Shown in pieces: positions 1-6,880 of a DNA stretch of 7,598 bases. The stretch is from NCBI GenBank assembly GCA_949547975.1, contig CATITW010000423.1, forward strand, positions 1 through 7,598, written 5' to 3'. The position numbers and the translations under genes are program-made. The notes under the pieces are model-generated. The model did no database searches, was not told the origin of the DNA, and saw only the letters and a program-made list of their open reading frames with translations. The stretch comes from Cryomorphaceae bacterium (lineage in GTDB: Bacteria > Bacteroidota > Bacteroidia > Flavobacteriales > Schleiferiaceae). Numbering within the stretch: position 1 is the stretch's first letter; every line of letters begins with the position of its first letter.

Positions 1-473
1 ATGTGCTGGAATCTGTGCTTCGGCTTCAATTCTTGTGAAGGGTGGAAACGGAACATGCTCCCAGTTTCGATATCGTCATCGTGGCCATCGATATTGGTGT
101 GCGTGTGGTGCTTCATGTTGTGCTGCACTCTCCATGTGTAGGAGTTACCAGCAAGCATGTAAATCACCCCACCAATCTTGCGGTTGATCCACTCACTACG
201 CGTTACTGTATTGTGTAATGCATCGTGCATTAAATTCATACCTACACCTGCCATTCCAATCCCTGTGATTGACCATAAGACCACGGTCCACAACAGACTA
301 GTATAGCCCGTAAGGAACAGTACGAATGGAACAAGGTACATCGCAAGGTTTGCGAATGCTTTGAGGTAGAATCTGTAGTCGGCTAAGCCTGACGTTCCTT
401 GCTCTTTCAAGTACTGTCTTACCCTTTTGCGAACTTCACTTTGGAAGTCACTGCTGCTTTTAAATCTTAACAT
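1..473 (-). CDS. Fatty acid desaturase, front-end (Delta6-like) type, C-terminus cut off by window edge
   Basis: An open frame starts at the ATG at 473-471 and runs off the left edge after 157 codons, so the gene is partial. Two of the three histidine boxes of membrane di-iron desaturases are visible: HDALH at residues 83-87 and HNMKHH at 118-123, the latter followed by THTNIDGHDDDIE. Hydrophobic segments at about 41-56 and 60-79 precede box 1, as expected for an integral membrane enzyme. Spacing and the text around box 2 (GNSYTWRVQHN) resemble the linoleoyl-CoA / Delta6-type desaturases common in Bacteroidota, usually about 360 residues long. Such enzymes use oxygen and an electron donor to insert a double bond into an acyl chain. 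The third box (HxxHH or QxxHH) would lie outside the window. Regiospecificity and substrate cannot be told from sequence. No cytochrome b5 domain precedes the desaturase part. The gene is divergent from pgi. Confidence 0.88.
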   Translation of the reverse strand, partial: MLRFKSSSDFQSEVRKRVRQYLKEQGTSGLADYRFYLKAFANLAMYLVPFVLFLTGYTSLLWTVVLWSITGIGMAGVGMNLMHDALHNTVTRSEWINRKIGGVIYMLAGNSYTWRVQHNMKHHTHTNIDGHDDDIETGSMFRFHPSQELKPKHRFQH

Positions 474-566
474 GAAATTTTTGTTAATCCGTTGCCTAAT
501 TTACGAAGTATAACGCCAACTCCGACCACTTAGTTTATTTTAGCAAATCATTTTACAGTATACACC

Positions 567-2207
567 ATGTTGAAAAATCAAAAGCCCCAAGAGCTGAACG
601 CTTGGAAGAAGCTTCAAAAGAACTCCATCTACGATAAGCGCACCCTAAAGACCCGTTTTTACGAGGATCCTGAGCGCTTCGAGAAATACCACATCAAATG
701 GGACGGAATCTTATTCGATTTTTCTAAAAACCACATGGGAAGCGAAACCTTCTCTTTGTTCCAGGAACTGTTAGAGGAGGCAGGAGTACGTGAAGCTATA
801 GCTGCACAGCAAAGCGGAGAAAAGATCAACGTTACTGAAGACAGAGCTGTACTCCACACCGCCCTTCGCAACATGAGCGATGCACCTATCTACGTGGATG
901 GACAGGATGTAATGCCCGGTGTCCGTGAGTCATGGGCAAAATTGGCCACCTTCTCCAACCGCGTACGTTCAGGGGAATGGAAGGGACACACCGGCAAGCG
1001 CATTACAGATGTCGTGAATATCGGTATCGGCGGATCTGACCTCGGACCGCGCATGGTGATCGGTGCGCTAAAGCCATTCGTAACAGAAGAAATGAACTTC
1101 CATTTTGTAGCGAATGTCGACGGTGCCGATCTGTACGAAGTGTTGAAAAAAGTCAATACTGAAACGACCCTATTCATCATCGCTTCGAAAACATTCACCA
1201 CCCAAGAAACGATGCAAAACGCAAACAGCGCGAAGCAATGGTTCTTGAAGAACGGAGGTAGCGATGCGGATGTAGCCAAACATTTTGTGGCTGTAAGTAC
1301 GAATGCAGAAGGTGTTGCTGGTTTCGGTATCGATACAGACAATATGTTCGGATTCTGGAATTGGGTTGGAGGTCGTTACAGCGTTTGGTCGGCGATCGGT
1401 CTTCCAGTGATTCTCGCGATCGGGTTCCAAGGGTTCCAAGAGTTCTTATCGGGCGCCCATGCGATGGACAACCACGTTAAAGAAGCAGACTGGAGTGAAA
1501 ACATTCCTGCCATGATGGCCATGCTGGGCATCTGGTACCGCAACTTCCACAACGCAACGAGCCACGCCATTCTTCCATACGATCAGTATTTAGACCGGTT
1601 TGCAGCCTACTTCCAGCAAGGCGACATGGAAAGCAATGGGAAATACGTAGATCGCGCTGGTAACCGTGTAAACTACCCTACCGGTCCTGTGATTTGGGGG
1701 GAACCTGGAACGAACGGTCAGCACGCCTTCTACCAGCTCATTCACCAAGGTACGGATTTGATTCCTGCAGATTTTATCGCTGCTAAAGAATGCCAGCACA
1801 GCCTCAAGGATCATCACCCTATCCTTATGGCCAATTTCATTGCGCAGACTGAAGCACTCATGAAAGGCAAGACGCGAACAGAAGTAGAAATTGAAATGCG
1901 TCAAGCCGGAGTTTCAGATACTCAGATAGAAAAAGTAGCACCGTACAAGGTGTTCGAAGGGAATCGCCCGACGAACAGCATCGTGCTAGACGAAGTGAAC
2001 CCGTACCATTTGGGCCAACTCATCGCTGCCTACGAACACAAAATCTTCATCCAAGGAGTCATCTGGAACATCTTCTCCTACGACCAGTGGGGCGTAGAGT
2101 TAGGAAAGGTATTAGCAAAAGCGGTACTGAGCGAACTCAGTGGCGGCCAAGGCAATCACGAGCATGACAGCTCAACGAACGCGCTGATCCAGTACCTCAA
2201 AAAATAG
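567..2207 (+). CDS. pgi: Glucose-6-phosphate isomerase
   Basis: This cytoplasmic enzyme interconverts glucose 6-phosphate and fructose 6-phosphate in glycolysis and gluconeogenesis. The product has 546 residues, close to the 549 of the E. coli enzyme, and covers both SIS folds. Visible motifs are [11 protein letters not shown] at 151-161 (phosphate-binding loop), SKTFTTQET at 207-215, PGI signature 1 ([14 protein letters not shown], 267-280) and signature 2 ([18 protein letters not shown], 497-514). The expected catalytic residues are present: Glu355 in GDMESNGK, His386 in GTNGQHAF and Lys514 at the end of signature 2. As I recall, these carry the same numbers in the E. coli enzyme. The ATG at 567 gives a normal N-terminus ([17 protein letters not shown]) and is preceded by A/T-rich DNA without a clear Shine-Dalgarno sequence. 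In the 93-bp divergent gap I could not place a convincing promoter; TATTTTAG at 536-543 resembles a -7 box but lacks a spaced TTG. The stop codon lies one base from the convergent marR end. Confidence 0.98.
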   Translation: MLKNQKPQELNAWKKLQKNSIYDKRTLKTRFYEDPERFEKYHIKWDGILFDFSKNHMGSETFSLFQELLEEAGVREAIAAQQSGEKINVTEDRAVLHTALRNMSDAPIYVDGQDVMPGVRESWAKLATFSNRVRSGEWKGHTGKRITDVVNIGIGGSDLGPRMVIGALKPFVTEEMNFHFVANVDGADLYEVLKKVNTETTLFIIASKTFTTQETMQNANSAKQWFLKNGGSDADVAKHFVAVSTNAEGVAGFGIDTDNMFGFWNWVGGRYSVWSAIGLPVILAIGFQGFQEFLSGAHAMDNHVKEADWSENIPAMMAMLGIWYRNFHNATSHAILPYDQYLDRFAAYFQQGDMESNGKYVDRAGNRVNYPTGPVIWGEPGTNGQHAFYQLIHQGTDLIPADFIAAKECQHSLKDHHPILMANFIAQTEALMKGKTRTEVEIEMRQAGVSDTQIEKVAPYKVFEGNRPTNSIVLDEVNPYHLGQLIAAYEHKIFIQGVIWNIFSYDQWGVELGKVLAKAVLSELSGGQGNHEHDSSTNALIQYLKK

Positions 2208-2208
2208 A

Positions 2209-2661
2209 TTAAATCGCATCGCGTAAATGGTCCAGCAATTCATTGAGTTGCTGGGCTTTTTCGTTGCAGAAACCTGCTACAACAGACTCCACAGCCTCTT
2301 CACCGACCAAACGCTCTACCAGTTCAGCACCCGCGTCGGTCAGGTACACATAGACCAGGCGTCGATCGTCCTGATCACGCACTTTCTCTAAATGTCCCAT
2401 GGCCACCAAACGGTCAACCATTCTCGAGGCATCGCTCATCTTATCTAATAGACGCTCACGAATCTCCGAAGTAGTCGAGCCCTGATCTCCAGCACCTCGA
2501 ACAATACGAAGCACATTGTACTGTTGCATCGTCAAACCTTCCTCCTTCAAGCGGCTCGCGATCTGCCCTTTCAGCTGATTATAAGTGTATATCAAATTCA
2601 CGATCAGCTTCGACTGTTCGGACTTAAATCTGCTTTGTTTGATTTGGGCTTCTAAACTCAT
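2209..2661 (-). CDS. MarR-family winged helix-turn-helix transcriptional regulator
   Basis: The product has 150 residues, the normal size for a MarR protein, a dimeric DNA-binding regulator often released from DNA by small ligands or oxidation. N- and C-terminal helices (about 10-40 and 115-148) would form the dimer interface. The helix-turn-helix lies at about 63-93 (TTSEIRERLLDKMSDASRMV and the residues after it) and follows the typical LTMQQYNVLRIVRG segment at 43-56. The wing holds the family's characteristic DxRR-type motif (RDQDDRRLVYVYLT, 95-108). The only cysteine is Cys132 in the last helical region; a redox role cannot be inferred from that alone. The gene appears monocistronic: frr's terminator lies upstream and pgi ends one base beyond its stop. 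A perfect palindrome 16 bases before the start suggests self-regulation. Its ligand and other targets cannot be seen here. Confidence 0.93.
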   Translation of the reverse strand: MSLEAQIKQSRFKSEQSKLIVNLIYTYNQLKGQIASRLKEEGLTMQQYNVLRIVRGAGDQGSTTSEIRERLLDKMSDASRMVDRLVAMGHLEKVRDQDDRRLVYVYLTDAGAELVERLVGEEAVESVVAGFCNEKAQQLNELLDHLRDAI

Positions 2662-2677
2662 AGATAACTATAACAAC

Positions 2678-2689
2678 ACCTGTACAGGT
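2678..2689. promoter_or_regulatory. Candidate operator for the MarR-type regulator
   Basis: The sequence ACCTGTACAGGT is a perfect 12-bp palindrome whose near edge is 16 bases upstream of the marR ATG. Flanking AACA (left) and TGTT (right) extend the symmetry imperfectly, with a one-base difference in spacing. MarR proteins typically bind palindromes of this size range and often repress their own gene. The position, where a promoter of a short-leader gene would lie, makes an autoregulatory operator the best reading. I found no clear TAnnTTTG box next to it, so the promoter itself is not annotated. Confidence 0.5.
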
Positions 2690-2710
2690 ATATGTTCAAA
2701 CAATAATACT

Positions 2711-2746
2711 AAAAAAAAGAAACCCGTACCTAAAAAAGCACGGGCT
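2711..2746 (-). terminator. Rho-independent terminator after frr
   Basis: On the minus strand a 9-bp stem (AGCCCGTGC with GTACGGGTT, including two G-U pairs) closes an 8-base T-rich loop. It is followed by TTTC and then eight consecutive T residues. Plus-strand arms are 2721-2729 and 2738-2746, with the A run at 2711-2718. It lies just 3' of the frr stop and closes the translation gene cluster before the separately transcribed marR. Confidence 0.87.
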
Positions 2747-2768
2747 CTTGCTATATACTCTCAGTGGA

Positions 2769-3332
2769 TTAGACCTTCATGATGTCCACTTCCTTCTTAT
2801 CGTAAAGCGAATCACACTTCGCGATGTAGTCGTCTGTCAACTTCTGAATAGATGCCTCGCTGTCTTTTCTCATGTCCTCACTCAATCCGTCGTTCCCCAA
2901 CTTCTTCAGTTCATCCATCGCACTCTTACGTGCAGCACGCACCCCTACTTTCGCGTTTTCACACTCTGACTTGGCCAATTTTGCCAAATCTCTACGGCGC
3001 TCTTCCGTCAGTGCAGGAACACTAATAATCACGCTTTCCCCATTGTTCATCGGGTTGAAACCCAAACCAGCATTGAGGATGGCTTTTTCAATCTCAGGAA
3101 TCAGCTGTTTCTCCCACGGCTGGATAGCAATAGTTCTCGCATCCGGCGTATTCACGTTACTCACCTGGCCTAAAGGCGTGGCAGCTCCATAGTAATCCAC
3201 CATGACACCTTCCAACATCGAAGGGTTTGCACGACCTGCGCGAATCTTCACCATGGCTTTTTCCATGTGATTGATTGCTTTGTCCATGTCGTCTTTTGTC
3301 GCTTCAAAAACTAGATCTAACTCGTCTTGCAT
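2769..3332 (-). CDS. frr: Ribosome recycling factor
   Basis: RRF works with EF-G to split the post-termination ribosome into subunits and release mRNA and tRNA. The product has 187 residues, against about 185 for the family. Diagnostic segments are KIRAGRANP at 29-37, the domain II beta region (about 31-104, including QPWEK at 71-75 and the GES segment at 98-100), PALTEERRRDL at 106-116, VRAARKSAMD at 131-140 with the conserved Arg132 in the ribosome-binding helix, and the C-terminal KKEVDIMKV. The ATG at 3332 gives the standard N-terminus (MQDELDLVFEATKDD). The gene lies 26 bases after pyrH with no terminator between them, so the two are probably cotranscribed. The start is preceded by A/T-rich sequence rather than a Shine-Dalgarno motif. 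Confidence 0.98.
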   Translation of the reverse strand: MQDELDLVFEATKDDMDKAINHMEKAMVKIRAGRANPSMLEGVMVDYYGAATPLGQVSNVNTPDARTIAIQPWEKQLIPEIEKAILNAGLGFNPMNNGESVIISVPALTEERRRDLAKLAKSECENAKVGVRAARKSAMDELKKLGNDGLSEDMRKDSEASIQKLTDDYIAKCDSLYDKKEVDIMKV

Positions 3333-3358
3333 TGTATCTAAAACTTAGCGTTTTGTTT

Positions 3359-4069
3359 TTAATCTTTCACTAACGTACCTACGCCAGTCTCTCCACCCAC
3401 AACTTTCATCAAATTACCGGGTGTATTCATATCAAACACAATAATCGGCAACTCGTTCTCCTTACTTAAGGTGAAAGCAGTCATGTCCATCACGTTCAAA
3501 CCGCGATCGTACACTTCCTTAAAGCTCAATGTCTCGTATTTGGTAGCTGAAGCATCCTTCTCAGGATCTGCAGTATAGATGCCATCGACACGCGTCCCTT
3601 TAAGAATCACATCTGCTTGGATCTCCACAGCACGTAACGTTGCTCCGGTATCTGTGGTGAAATAAGGATTTCCTGTACCCGCACTAAAAATAACCACTCG
3701 GCCTTTTTCTAAATGACGGATCGCACGGCGACGGATGAAAGGCTCAGCCACTTTATCCATTTCGACAGCACTCTGCAAACGTGTTTTTACACCGGCACTC
3801 TCAAGCGCTCCTTGTAAAGCCAAACCGTTAATCACGGTAGCAAGCATGCCCATATGGTCAGCTTGCACACGGTCCATTCCGTTTGAAGCACCGCTGATGC
3901 CACGGAAAATATTTCCTCCACCGATCACGATACCGATCTGAACACCCGTCTGTGCTACGGCTTTAATCTCTTCTGCGTATTCAGCTATTCTTGCTGGGTC
4001 TATTCCAAATTCCTGGTCGCCCATCAAGGCCTCTCCGCTCAATTTGAGCAGCACACGATTGTATTTCAT
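3359..4069 (-). CDS. pyrH: UMP kinase (uridylate kinase)
   Basis: The enzyme phosphorylates UMP to UDP with ATP, the entry step from de novo pyrimidine synthesis to UTP and CTP. It belongs to the amino acid kinase fold family, and bacterial UMP kinases are hexamers usually activated by GTP and inhibited by UTP. The product has 236 residues, normal for the family. Visible motifs are KLSGEAL (9-15), the glycine-rich GGGN (50-53) followed by [12 protein letters not shown] (71-78), [11 protein letters not shown] (131-141, UMP binding), DGIYTADP (162-169, nucleotide binding) and MDMTAFTL (194-201). The ATG at 4069 gives the expected [12 protein letters not shown] start. A consensus-like promoter ends 18 bases upstream, and a terminator for tsf lies just before that, so pyrH seems to begin its own transcript with frr downstream. 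Confidence 0.98.
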   Translation of the reverse strand: MKYNRVLLKLSGEALMGDQEFGIDPARIAEYAEEIKAVAQTGVQIGIVIGGGNIFRGISGASNGMDRVQADHMGMLATVINGLALQGALESAGVKTRLQSAVEMDKVAEPFIRRRAIRHLEKGRVVIFSAGTGNPYFTTDTGATLRAVEIQADVILKGTRVDGIYTADPEKDASATKYETLSFKEVYDRGLNVMDMTAFTLSKENELPIIVFDMNTPGNLMKVVGGETGVGTLVKD

Positions 4070-4087
4070 CTAGCGTCGGTTTGGATG

Positions 4088-4119
4088 CAAATATAACCCA
4101 ACCTCGGGCCATCCGCAAC
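4088..4119 (-). promoter_or_regulatory. Bacteroidota-type promoter for pyrH-frr
   Basis: On the minus strand, TATATTTG (plus 4088-4095) matches the Bacteroidota -7 consensus TAnnTTTG at every fixed position. It is preceded, after exactly 20 bases, by GTTG (TTG at plus 4116-4118), the -33 element. Both boxes and the spacer fit the known pattern (TTTG, 19-21 bases, TAnnTTTG). Only 18 bases separate the -7 box from the pyrH ATG, implying a very short leader. The promoter lies downstream of the tsf terminator, as needed for an independent unit. Confidence 0.75.
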
Positions 4120-4149
4120 GCACGGAACAGAGAACCCACACTTTCGGGC

Positions 4150-4188
4150 AAAAAAAAGCCGCACGCTGCTTGAAAAGCAGGTGCGGCT
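4150..4188 (-). terminator. Rho-independent terminator after tsf
   Basis: On the minus strand a long hairpin is followed directly by eight T residues. The stem pairs plus-strand 4157-4164 with 4181-4188 (8 bp) and 4166-4171 with 4175-4180 (6 bp). One bulged base (4165) and a 3-base loop complete it. It begins about two dozen bases after the tsf stop codon and separates tsf from pyrH. The plus strand has no T run after the hairpin, so termination is expected only in the minus direction. Confidence 0.9.
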
Positions 4189-4211
4189 TAAGCTATAATG
4201 CTTCGCGTATA

Positions 4212-5033
4212 TTACAACGAGATGCGAGCGAAATCTACAATCTCCAAACCAGCTTGAACGCTAGTCAAGTACTTAGAAACGCTCAATTTGCTGTCCTTGA
4301 TGAAGTCTTGATCTACCAAAGTATTCTCTTTGAAGAACTTGTTCAAACGACCTGTAGCAATCTTGTCAAGCATAGCTTCTGGCTTGCCTTCTTGACGTGC
4401 CAAATCTTTACCTACTTCAAGCTCACGATCTACAACCTCTTGAGGCACTGCATCACGGTTCAATGCTACTGGGTTCATCGCTGCAGCTTGCATCGCAACG
4501 TCGCGACCTGCTTCAACAGCTTCAGCTGTCAAACCTACCAATGTAGCGATCTTGTTACCCATGTGGATGTAAGAAGCAACGTAAGCAGCGTTCACAGTAG
4601 CTAGTTCAGCAACTTCGATCTTTTCACCGATCACACCAGTTTGCTCTTGCAATTTATCCGCAACAGTCAGGTCACCTTCGAAGGTAGCCGCTGCCAATTC
4701 TTCTTTCGTAGCAGCACCGCTCGCCAAAGCAAGCTCGGCCAATTTGTTTGCCAATGCAACGAAGTCATCGTTCTTAGCAACGAAATCTGTCTCACAAGAA
4801 AGTTTTACGATCACACCTTTGTCAGCACCGTTCGTCTTTGCGATAACAGCACCTTCAGTGGCGTCACGATCAGCACGCTTTGCAGCTACTTTCTGACCTT
4901 TCTTTCTTAGGATGTCAACTGCAGCTTCGAAATCGCCTTCAGCTTCAACCAAAGCTTTTTTACAGTCCATCATACCAGCTCCAGTTTGTTTTCTGAGCTT
5001 GTTTACTTCAGCAGCAGTAATCTTTGTTGCCAT
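4212..5033 (-). CDS. tsf: Elongation factor Ts
   Basis: EF-Ts is the guanine nucleotide exchange factor that turns EF-Tu-GDP back into EF-Tu-GTP during translation. The product has 273 residues, near the usual 270-300. The N-terminal UBA-like domain carries EF-Ts signature 1 (LRKQTGAGMMDCKKAL, 13-28). Signature 2 (KLSCETDFVAKN, 77-88) contains the TDFVAKN core that reaches the EF-Tu nucleotide site. Other expected segments are IHMGNKIATLVGL (156-168), HxGGR-type region replaced by the usual short form, AMQAAAMNP-like text (180-188) and the C-terminal FFKENTLVDQDFI (233-245). The ATG at 5033 is the standard start (MATKITAAEVNKLR). It follows rpsB, its usual partner, but a hairpin with a short T tract lies in the 109-bp gap, and a strong terminator follows the gene. 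Confidence 0.98.
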   Translation of the reverse strand: MATKITAAEVNKLRKQTGAGMMDCKKALVEAEGDFEAAVDILRKKGQKVAAKRADRDATEGAVIAKTNGADKGVIVKLSCETDFVAKNDDFVALANKLAELALASGAATKEELAAATFEGDLTVADKLQEQTGVIGEKIEVAELATVNAAYVASYIHMGNKIATLVGLTAEAVEAGRDVAMQAAAMNPVALNRDAVPQEVVDRELEVGKDLARQEGKPEAMLDKIATGRLNKFFKENTLVDQDFIKDSKLSVSKYLTSVQAGLEIVDFARISL

Positions 5034-5060
5034 GATATTGAGTATTAAATGATTGTTTTG

Positions 5061-5103
5061 TAATTAAAAAGAGAGCCGCAAAGGTATTCCCTACGGCTCT
5101 CTT
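5061..5103 (-). terminator. Attenuator or weak terminator between rpsB and tsf
   Basis: On the minus strand a perfect 10-bp stem (AAGAGAGCCG with CGGCTCTCTT; plus-strand arms 5069-5078 and 5094-5103) encloses a 15-base loop. It continues into CTTTTTAATTA. The stem is GC-rich at the loop end, but the T tract is only five long and two of those T residues pair in the stem. That looks like a partial terminator that would let some transcription reach tsf. No good promoter was found between it and the tsf start. It could also be an RNA processing or stability element. Confidence 0.6.
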
Positions 5104-5142
5104 GAACTTATTCTATTGCATTAAATTAACGAGACGTCTGGA

Positions 5143-5889
5143 TTAAACCTGAGCCGCTTTCTTGTCAATTTTTGCTTGCTCAGCAGCAGCTTTGTCGCTT
5201 TTGCGCTGAGATAGACCACCTTTGATGCCTTCGGTTACGTGCTCCATGATAACTGCGATCGACTTCGATGCATCATCGTTTGCTGGAATAGCGTAATCTA
5301 CACGACGTGGGTCAGAGTTTGTATCAACGATACCGAAAGTTGGGATGCCCAACTTGATCGCTTCGTCTACAGCAATGTGCTCACGCTTGATATCAACGAT
5401 AAACAAAGCAGCTGGCAAACGATTCATATCTGCTACAGAACCCAAATCCTTTTCCAATTTCGCACGCTGACGGTCTACTTGTAGACGCTCACGCTTTGAA
5501 AGAGTTTCGAACGTACCGTTTTCTTTCATCTTGTCGATGCTCTGCATCTTCTTGATGGCCTTACGGATCGTTACGAAGTTTGTCAACATACCTCCTGGCC
5601 AACGCTCAGTTACGTAAGGCATGTTTGCATCGCCAGCGTATTTCGCTACGATTTCTTTCGCTTGCTTCTTAGTAGCTACGAAAAGGATTTTACGACCTGA
5701 TGCTGCGATTTTGGCCATGGCTTCTGTAGCCTCGATCATTTTCGCTTCAGTCTTGTGAAGGTCGATTACGTGGATCCCGTTACGCTCCATAAAGATGTAA
5801 GGAGCCATGTTTGGATTCCACTTACGGGTCAAGTGTCCGAAGTGAACACCCGCATCCATGAGTTTTTTAATGTTGTCTGATGCTGCCAT
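5143..5889 (-). CDS. rpsB: 30S ribosomal protein S2
   Basis: S2 binds late in 30S assembly, at the junction of head and body, and is needed for S1-type activity and initiation. The product has 248 residues, normal for S2. The N-terminal LMDAGVHFGHLTRKWNPNM (10-28) is diagnostic, as are YIFMERNGIHVIDLHKT (31-47), the RWPGGMLTNF segment (95-104) and the second S2 signature starting PAALFIVDIKREHIAVDEAI and ending KLGIPTFGIVDTNSDP (about 159-193). The C-terminal tail is Lys/Ala-rich and charged. The ATG at 5889 gives MAASDNIKKLMDAG. The 81-bp gap from rpsI holds no clear promoter and only a weak 5-bp hairpin, so cotranscription from the rplM promoter is likely. Confidence 0.98.
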   Translation of the reverse strand: MAASDNIKKLMDAGVHFGHLTRKWNPNMAPYIFMERNGIHVIDLHKTEAKMIEATEAMAKIAASGRKILFVATKKQAKEIVAKYAGDANMPYVTERWPGGMLTNFVTIRKAIKKMQSIDKMKENGTFETLSKRERLQVDRQRAKLEKDLGSVADMNRLPAALFIVDIKREHIAVDEAIKLGIPTFGIVDTNSDPRRVDYAIPANDDASKSIAVIMEHVTEGIKGGLSQRKSDKAAAEQAKIDKKAAQV

Positions 5890-5970
5890 TTTCTTGAGTT
5901 TACTTTCCTAGTAAGCAATGTACCAGTAGCCTGTATTAAGAGTCTGATACATTTGGATACTAAATCTCGA

Positions 5971-6357
5971 TTAACGTTTAGAGAACTGGAATTTCTTACG
6001 TGCTTTCTTCTGTCCGAATTTCTTACGCTCAACCATACGTGGGTCACGTGTAAGTAGTCCGGCAGGCTTCAATGCTGTGCGGTTCTCGTTATCGATCTCA
6101 GAAAGAATACGAGATACACCCAAGCGGATAGCCTCTGCTTGACCAGTGATACCACCACCTACAACGTTTACTTTAACGTCGTAAGATCCTGTAGTCTCTG
6201 TCAAAGAGAACGGCTGCTCTAACTTGTAGTGCAACGGCGCAGTGTTGAAGTAGTCCTTATAGTCCTTGCCATTCACGGTGATGCTACCAGCACCTTCGTC
6301 CATGTAAACGCGGGCTACAGAAGTTTTACGTCTTCCAATTGCGTGAAACTTTGCCAT
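5971..6357 (-). CDS. rpsI: 30S ribosomal protein S9
   Basis: S9 is a 30S head protein whose C-terminal tail reaches the P-site tRNA. The product has 128 residues, the usual length. It opens with HAIGRRKTSVARVY (5-18) and carries the S9 signature region GGGITGQAEAIRLGVSRIL (67-85). Isoleucine stands where many homologues have alanine after the signature arginine. It ends in the basic tail KKARKKFQFSKR (117-128), in which the terminal SKR is the conserved tRNA-contacting end. The ATG at 6357 lies 10 bases after the rplM stop, preceded by A/T-rich sequence. The L13-S9 pair is conserved across bacteria and this spacing indicates one transcript. Confidence 0.98.
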   Translation of the reverse strand: MAKFHAIGRRKTSVARVYMDEGAGSITVNGKDYKDYFNTAPLHYKLEQPFSLTETTGSYDVKVNVVGGGITGQAEAIRLGVSRILSEIDNENRTALKPAGLLTRDPRMVERKKFGQKKARKKFQFSKR

Positions 6358-6367
6358 TTATTATTAC

Positions 6368-6823
6368 TTATTTGATTTCATTAATGTTGATGACCGTCGG
6401 CTTCTGAGCTTCGTTCTTGTGCTCAGGACCAGCGTAGACGTGCAAGTTGCGGAACAACTCTGCGCCTAGACGATTCTTAGGAAGCATACCTTTCACAGCT
6501 TTCTCCACAACGCGCTCTGGGAACTTCGCCATGATCTGCTCTGGGTTGGTTGTGCGCTGACCACCAGGGTAACCTGTGTGCCATACGTACGTCTTCTCTG
6601 TCATTTTATTACCGCTCAAAACAACTTTGTCTGCGTTGACGATAATCACGTTATCGCCACAGTCAACGTGAGGAGTGTAATTAGGTTTGCGCTTACCTCT
6701 AAGAAGCAAAGCAACTTTTGAAGCAAGACGACCCAAAGTTTGGCCTTCTGCGTCTACTACTACCCAGTTTTTTTCAACTGTTGCCGCGTTGGCTGATACT
6801 GTTTTGTAACTTAATGTATTCAC
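6368..6823 (-). CDS. rplM: 50S ribosomal protein L13 (GTG start)
   Basis: L13 is an early-assembling 50S protein. The product has 151 residues, typical for Bacteroidota. Diagnostic text includes WVVVDAEGQTLGRLASKVA (20-38), the LLRGKRKPNYTPHVDCGDNV segment (40-59), YVWHTGYPGGQR (79-90) and the L13 signature VKGMLPKNRLGAELFRNLHV (110-129) followed by YAGPEH. The start is a GTG at 6823-6821. There is no ATG between it and the upstream in-frame stop at 6838-6836, and the first internal ATG is about 74 codons in. The encoded start (NTLSYKTVSAN) matches the usual L13 N-terminus in this phylum. It is the first gene of the cluster, with its own promoter and a short leader that contains a small hairpin. 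Confidence 0.97.
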   Translation of the reverse strand: MNTLSYKTVSANAATVEKNWVVVDAEGQTLGRLASKVALLLRGKRKPNYTPHVDCGDNVIIVNADKVVLSGNKMTEKTYVWHTGYPGGQRTTNPEQIMAKFPERVVEKAVKGMLPKNRLGAELFRNLHVYAGPEHKNEAQKPTVININEIK

Positions 6824-6850
6824 CGCTAATGCGTTTTATATGTTTAAAGT

Positions 6851-6866
6851 GATTGTTCTCACAATC
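6851..6866 (-). promoter_or_regulatory. Hairpin in the rplM leader
   Basis: On the minus strand GATTGT-GAGA-ACAATC forms a perfect 6-bp stem with a purine tetraloop. It lies 27 bases before the GTG start and inside the roughly 50-base leader implied by the upstream promoter. A shorter CCC-TTTTT-GGG hairpin (plus 6867-6877) sits just 5' of it. L13 represses its own operon in some bacteria through leader RNA, so an autoregulatory site is possible, but I see no match here to a known leader motif and the stem is short. Confidence 0.4.
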
Positions 6867-6880
6867 CCCAAAAAGGGCTG

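Noticed and set aside
474..566. Promoters in the divergent desaturase-pgi gap
   Set aside because: Partial -7 boxes occur (TATTTTAG on the plus strand, TAAATTAG on the minus strand), but neither has a TTG element at the proper spacing.
890..1342. 150-codon open frame on the minus strand inside pgi
   Set aside because: It lies wholly antisense to a pgi reading frame with all catalytic motifs, and its translation shows no family motif. Other antisense frames inside pgi were dropped for the same reason.
1422..1439. Tandem 9-bp repeat GGGTTCCAA inside pgi
   Set aside because: It encodes Gly-Phe-Gln twice (residues 286-291) without changing the length of the protein relative to what I recall of the E. 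coli sequence in this region, so it looks like chance within conserved coding sequence.
2585..2782. 65-codon plus-strand open frame over the marR start and the frr terminator
   Set aside because: It is antisense to the marR N-terminus and crosses the palindrome and terminator, with low-complexity Asn/Lys content and no motif.
4170..4604. 144-codon open frame on the plus strand opposite tsf
   Set aside because: It begins within the tsf terminator hairpin and runs antisense through the conserved EF-Ts C-terminal region. The translation has no recognisable domain.
5132..5139. 8-bp palindrome AGACGTCT between rpsB and tsf
   Set aside because: Palindromes of this length are expected by chance and no partner site or promoter sits beside it.
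5890..5970. Possible S2-binding leader or promoter in the rpsI-rpsB gap
   Set aside because: Only a 5-bp stem (TTACT/AGTAA) and a weak TACATTGC box are visible; neither is strong enough to annotate.
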